Below are positions 4,314 through 5,638 of a stretch of 5,638 nucleotides of DNA, piece after piece; the first letter of the stretch is position 1; every line of letters begins with the position of its first letter. The DNA is from Methanosarcinales archaeon. Lineage in GTDB: Archaea; Halobacteriota; Methanosarcinia; Methanosarcinales; Methanocomedenaceae. The position numbers were made by a program, and so were the translations under genes. The stretch covers positions 1 to 5,638 of the forward strand of contig DAOUWY010000142.1 of the NCBI GenBank assembly GCA_030666885.1, given 5' to 3'. A model generated the notes under the pieces. It did no database searches. It was not told where the DNA came from and saw only the letters and a list, made by a program, of their open reading frames with translations.

Positions 4314-5000
4314 ATGATATTAGTGGTTTCAATCGGCGGGTCTGTACTTACAAGCAATCTGGACCCTGAAAGGATCAGGAAATATGCCAGCAGTATAAAA
4401 ACACTTTCAAAGGAACACACCACATACATTGTCGTTGGTGGGGGCAGGATTGCCAGGGATTACATAACAGCTGCCAGGGACCTGGGTGCAAATGAAGTGG
4501 AATGCGACATTATCGGTATCGACATGACCCGCATTAATGCAAAATTACTCATCGCTGCTATTGGAAACAGTGCCTATCCTGTCCCCCTCACCAGCTACCA
4601 GGACGCCAGGAATGCAGCACTATCCGGCAAGGTTGTGGTGATGGGAGGCCTGATACCAGGCCAGACAACTGATGCGGTATCGGCTGTACTGGCTGAATAT
4701 GTGGGGGCTGATTTGCTCATCAATGCCACTTCAGTGGACGGGGTATATACTGCCGATCCAAACATTGACAGCAAAGCAGAAAAGATCTCCTCAATGACAC
4801 CTTCCCAGCTGGTTGATATTGTAATAAAGACAGACATGAGCGCAGGTTCCAACTCGCCCCTGGACCCGCTGGCAGCCAAAATCATCCAGCGGTGTGGGAT
4901 CAAGACCATTGTTGTCGACGGCAGGGAGCCCGGGAACATCAATGAAGCTGCTGCCGGGCGCCATAACGGGACACTTATTTCCGTGAGCCCGGGCAGGTAA
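4314..5000 (+). CDS. pyrH: uridylate kinase (UMP kinase), archaeal type
   Basis: A 228-residue cytoplasmic amino-acid-kinase-fold enzyme that makes UDP from UMP and ATP in pyrimidine nucleotide synthesis. Motifs in order: SIGGS (6-10) for phosphate binding, VVGGGRIAR (40-48), IGIDMTRINA (67-76), GGLIPGQTTDAVSA (111-124) for UMP, NATSVDGVYTADP (137-149) in the ATP-binding half, and DGREPGNI (202-209). The protein starts directly with the first strand and lacks the N-terminal extension of bacterial PyrH, as archaeal enzymes do (about 225 residues). A good Shine-Dalgarno precedes the ATG. It lies 65 bp after nadK, and the next gene begins 1 bp past its stop, so it is probably coupled to that gene. 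Glutamate kinase and aspartokinase share the fold, but the TSVDGVYTADP and GQTTDAVSA segments are typical of UMP kinase. Confidence 0.95.
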   Translation: MILVVSIGGSVLTSNLDPERIRKYASSIKTLSKEHTTYIVVGGGRIARDYITAARDLGANEVECDIIGIDMTRINAKLLIAAIGNSAYPVPLTSYQDARNAALSGKVVVMGGLIPGQTTDAVSAVLAEYVGADLLINATSVDGVYTADPNIDSKAEKISSMTPSQLVDIVIKTDMSAGSNSPLDPLAAKIIQRCGIKTIVVDGREPGNINEAAAGRHNGTLISVSPGR

Positions 5001-5001
5001 C

Positions 5002-5638
5002 ATGAGTCAAAGAATTACTCCCGGTAAGATTGGTTTTTCCTGCAGGTCAGTTGTGGATGACCCGTTTGATTATGCTTTTGAACTTGAAGATATGGGTTTT
5101 TCGGGGTGGGAGATCGTCTGTGAGGGGGACCAGACCCTTCGTGATGATAACCTGGAAAAAATATCAAATGTCATTGAGACCACTGGTCTTACCCTTACGA
5201 TCCACCTTCCTTTCTCAGACCTTAACCTTGCAAGCTTAAATGAGAACATATGGAACGAAACAATTCATCAGATGACAGAAATAATCAGGTTGTCGGCACC
5301 TTTTTCACGTCTGGCTGTGGTACATCCGGGGCATCTTTCACCTTTGGGTATGCAGATGCCCGACCTTGCATGGGACCTTAACATACGGGGTCTGCAGAGG
5401 TTATGCGATTTTGCAGCCGAATATGATGTGACCATTGGTGTGGAGAACATGGTCAATATGGATTTTATCTTTGGCAGGCAGGCAGAGGAAATGCTGGGCA
5501 TGATCGAGTCGGTTGACCGTGATAACCTGGGGCTGACCTTTGATGTGGGGCATGCTCATACTAACGCAAAGGTAGATGAATTCCTTGATAAATGTCTTGA
5601 CAAGGTTGTACATGTGCACCTGCATGATAACCATGGTA
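5002..5638 (+). CDS. TIM-barrel sugar phosphate isomerase/AP endonuclease 2 family protein (3' end missing)
   Basis: The frame is open from the ATG at 5002 to the window edge, giving 212 residues and no stop. It belongs to the xylose-isomerase-like TIM-barrel superfamily (AP endonuclease 2). Landmarks are KIGFSCRS (9-16) as strand 1, IHLPFSDLNLAS (67-78), VVHPGH (106-111), GVENM (146-150), LTFDVGHAH (178-186) and HVHLHDNHG (204-212). H68, H108, E148, D181, H184 and the histidines of the last motif are at positions that bind two or three metal ions in endonuclease IV and sugar isomerases. Typical members have about 250-280 residues, so about 40-70 are missing. The start lies 1 bp after the pyrH stop; AGGT sits only 3 nt before the ATG, so translation probably depends on ribosomes finishing pyrH. 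Members include endonuclease IV, hydroxypyruvate isomerase and sugar epimerases. The substrate is not evident, and a sugar or sugar phosphate isomerase is more likely than a DNA repair enzyme. Confidence 0.85.
   Translation, partial: MSQRITPGKIGFSCRSVVDDPFDYAFELEDMGFSGWEIVCEGDQTLRDDNLEKISNVIETTGLTLTIHLPFSDLNLASLNENIWNETIHQMTEIIRLSAPFSRLAVVHPGHLSPLGMQMPDLAWDLNIRGLQRLCDFAAEYDVTIGVENMVNMDFIFGRQAEEMLGMIESVDRDNLGLTFDVGHAHTNAKVDEFLDKCLDKVVHVHLHDNHG

Noticed and set aside
4595..4942. 115-codon open frame on the - strand inside pyrH
   Set aside because: It is opposite the UMP- and ATP-binding motifs of UMP kinase and its product has no recognisable features.

Overview
The window looks archaeal, most likely a euryarchaeon of the Methanosarcinales type (methanogens, ANME-2 or Methanoperedens relatives). 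This placement is inferred. It rests on a short archaeal-type UMP kinase, an archaeal-type NAD kinase, a GlcD-like flavoprotein paired with an HdrD-like CCG-domain protein, TATA-box-like promoters, and Shine-Dalgarno sites of the AGGTG/AGGTAAT kind. Genes are moderately GC-rich and the gaps are strongly AT-rich. No phage, CRISPR, tRNA or rRNA signature is visible.

Left block (1-2590, + strand): a probably leaderless promoter drives a two-gene operon overlapping by 4 bp (ATGA). The first gene is an FAD-linked 2-hydroxyacid dehydrogenase of the GlcD/D-lactate dehydrogenase family. The second is a protein with two [4Fe-4S] motifs and two CCG domains, of the GlcF/HdrD/LutA kind. Together they should oxidise a D-2-hydroxyacid such as lactate or glycolate and pass electrons through FAD and iron-sulfur clusters to a quinone, methanophenazine or other acceptor that is not encoded here.

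Middle (2591-3423): a 127-residue protein with a four-cysteine N-terminal knot and a low-complexity tail is encoded on the - strand. It converges on the operon with no gap: the two stop codons together form TGATCA. After it comes a gene-free AT-rich stretch of about 450 bp. Its right part (3251-3389) is bounded by 10-bp perfect (13/14 extended) inverted repeats and holds an 11-bp bulged hairpin and a 15-bp near-palindrome. It could be a small non-autonomous mobile element, a structured non-coding RNA, or a structured leader of the next gene. It is the most unusual feature of the window.

Right block (3424-5638, + strand): NAD kinase (NADP synthesis), archaeal UMP kinase (pyrimidine nucleotide synthesis) and a TIM-barrel protein of the sugar phosphate isomerase/AP endonuclease 2 family. 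The last starts 1 bp after the UMP kinase stop and runs off the window. NAD kinase and UMP kinase are separated by 65 bp that contain a perfect 10-bp tandem repeat and a possible second promoter. This block reads as core nucleotide and cofactor metabolism.
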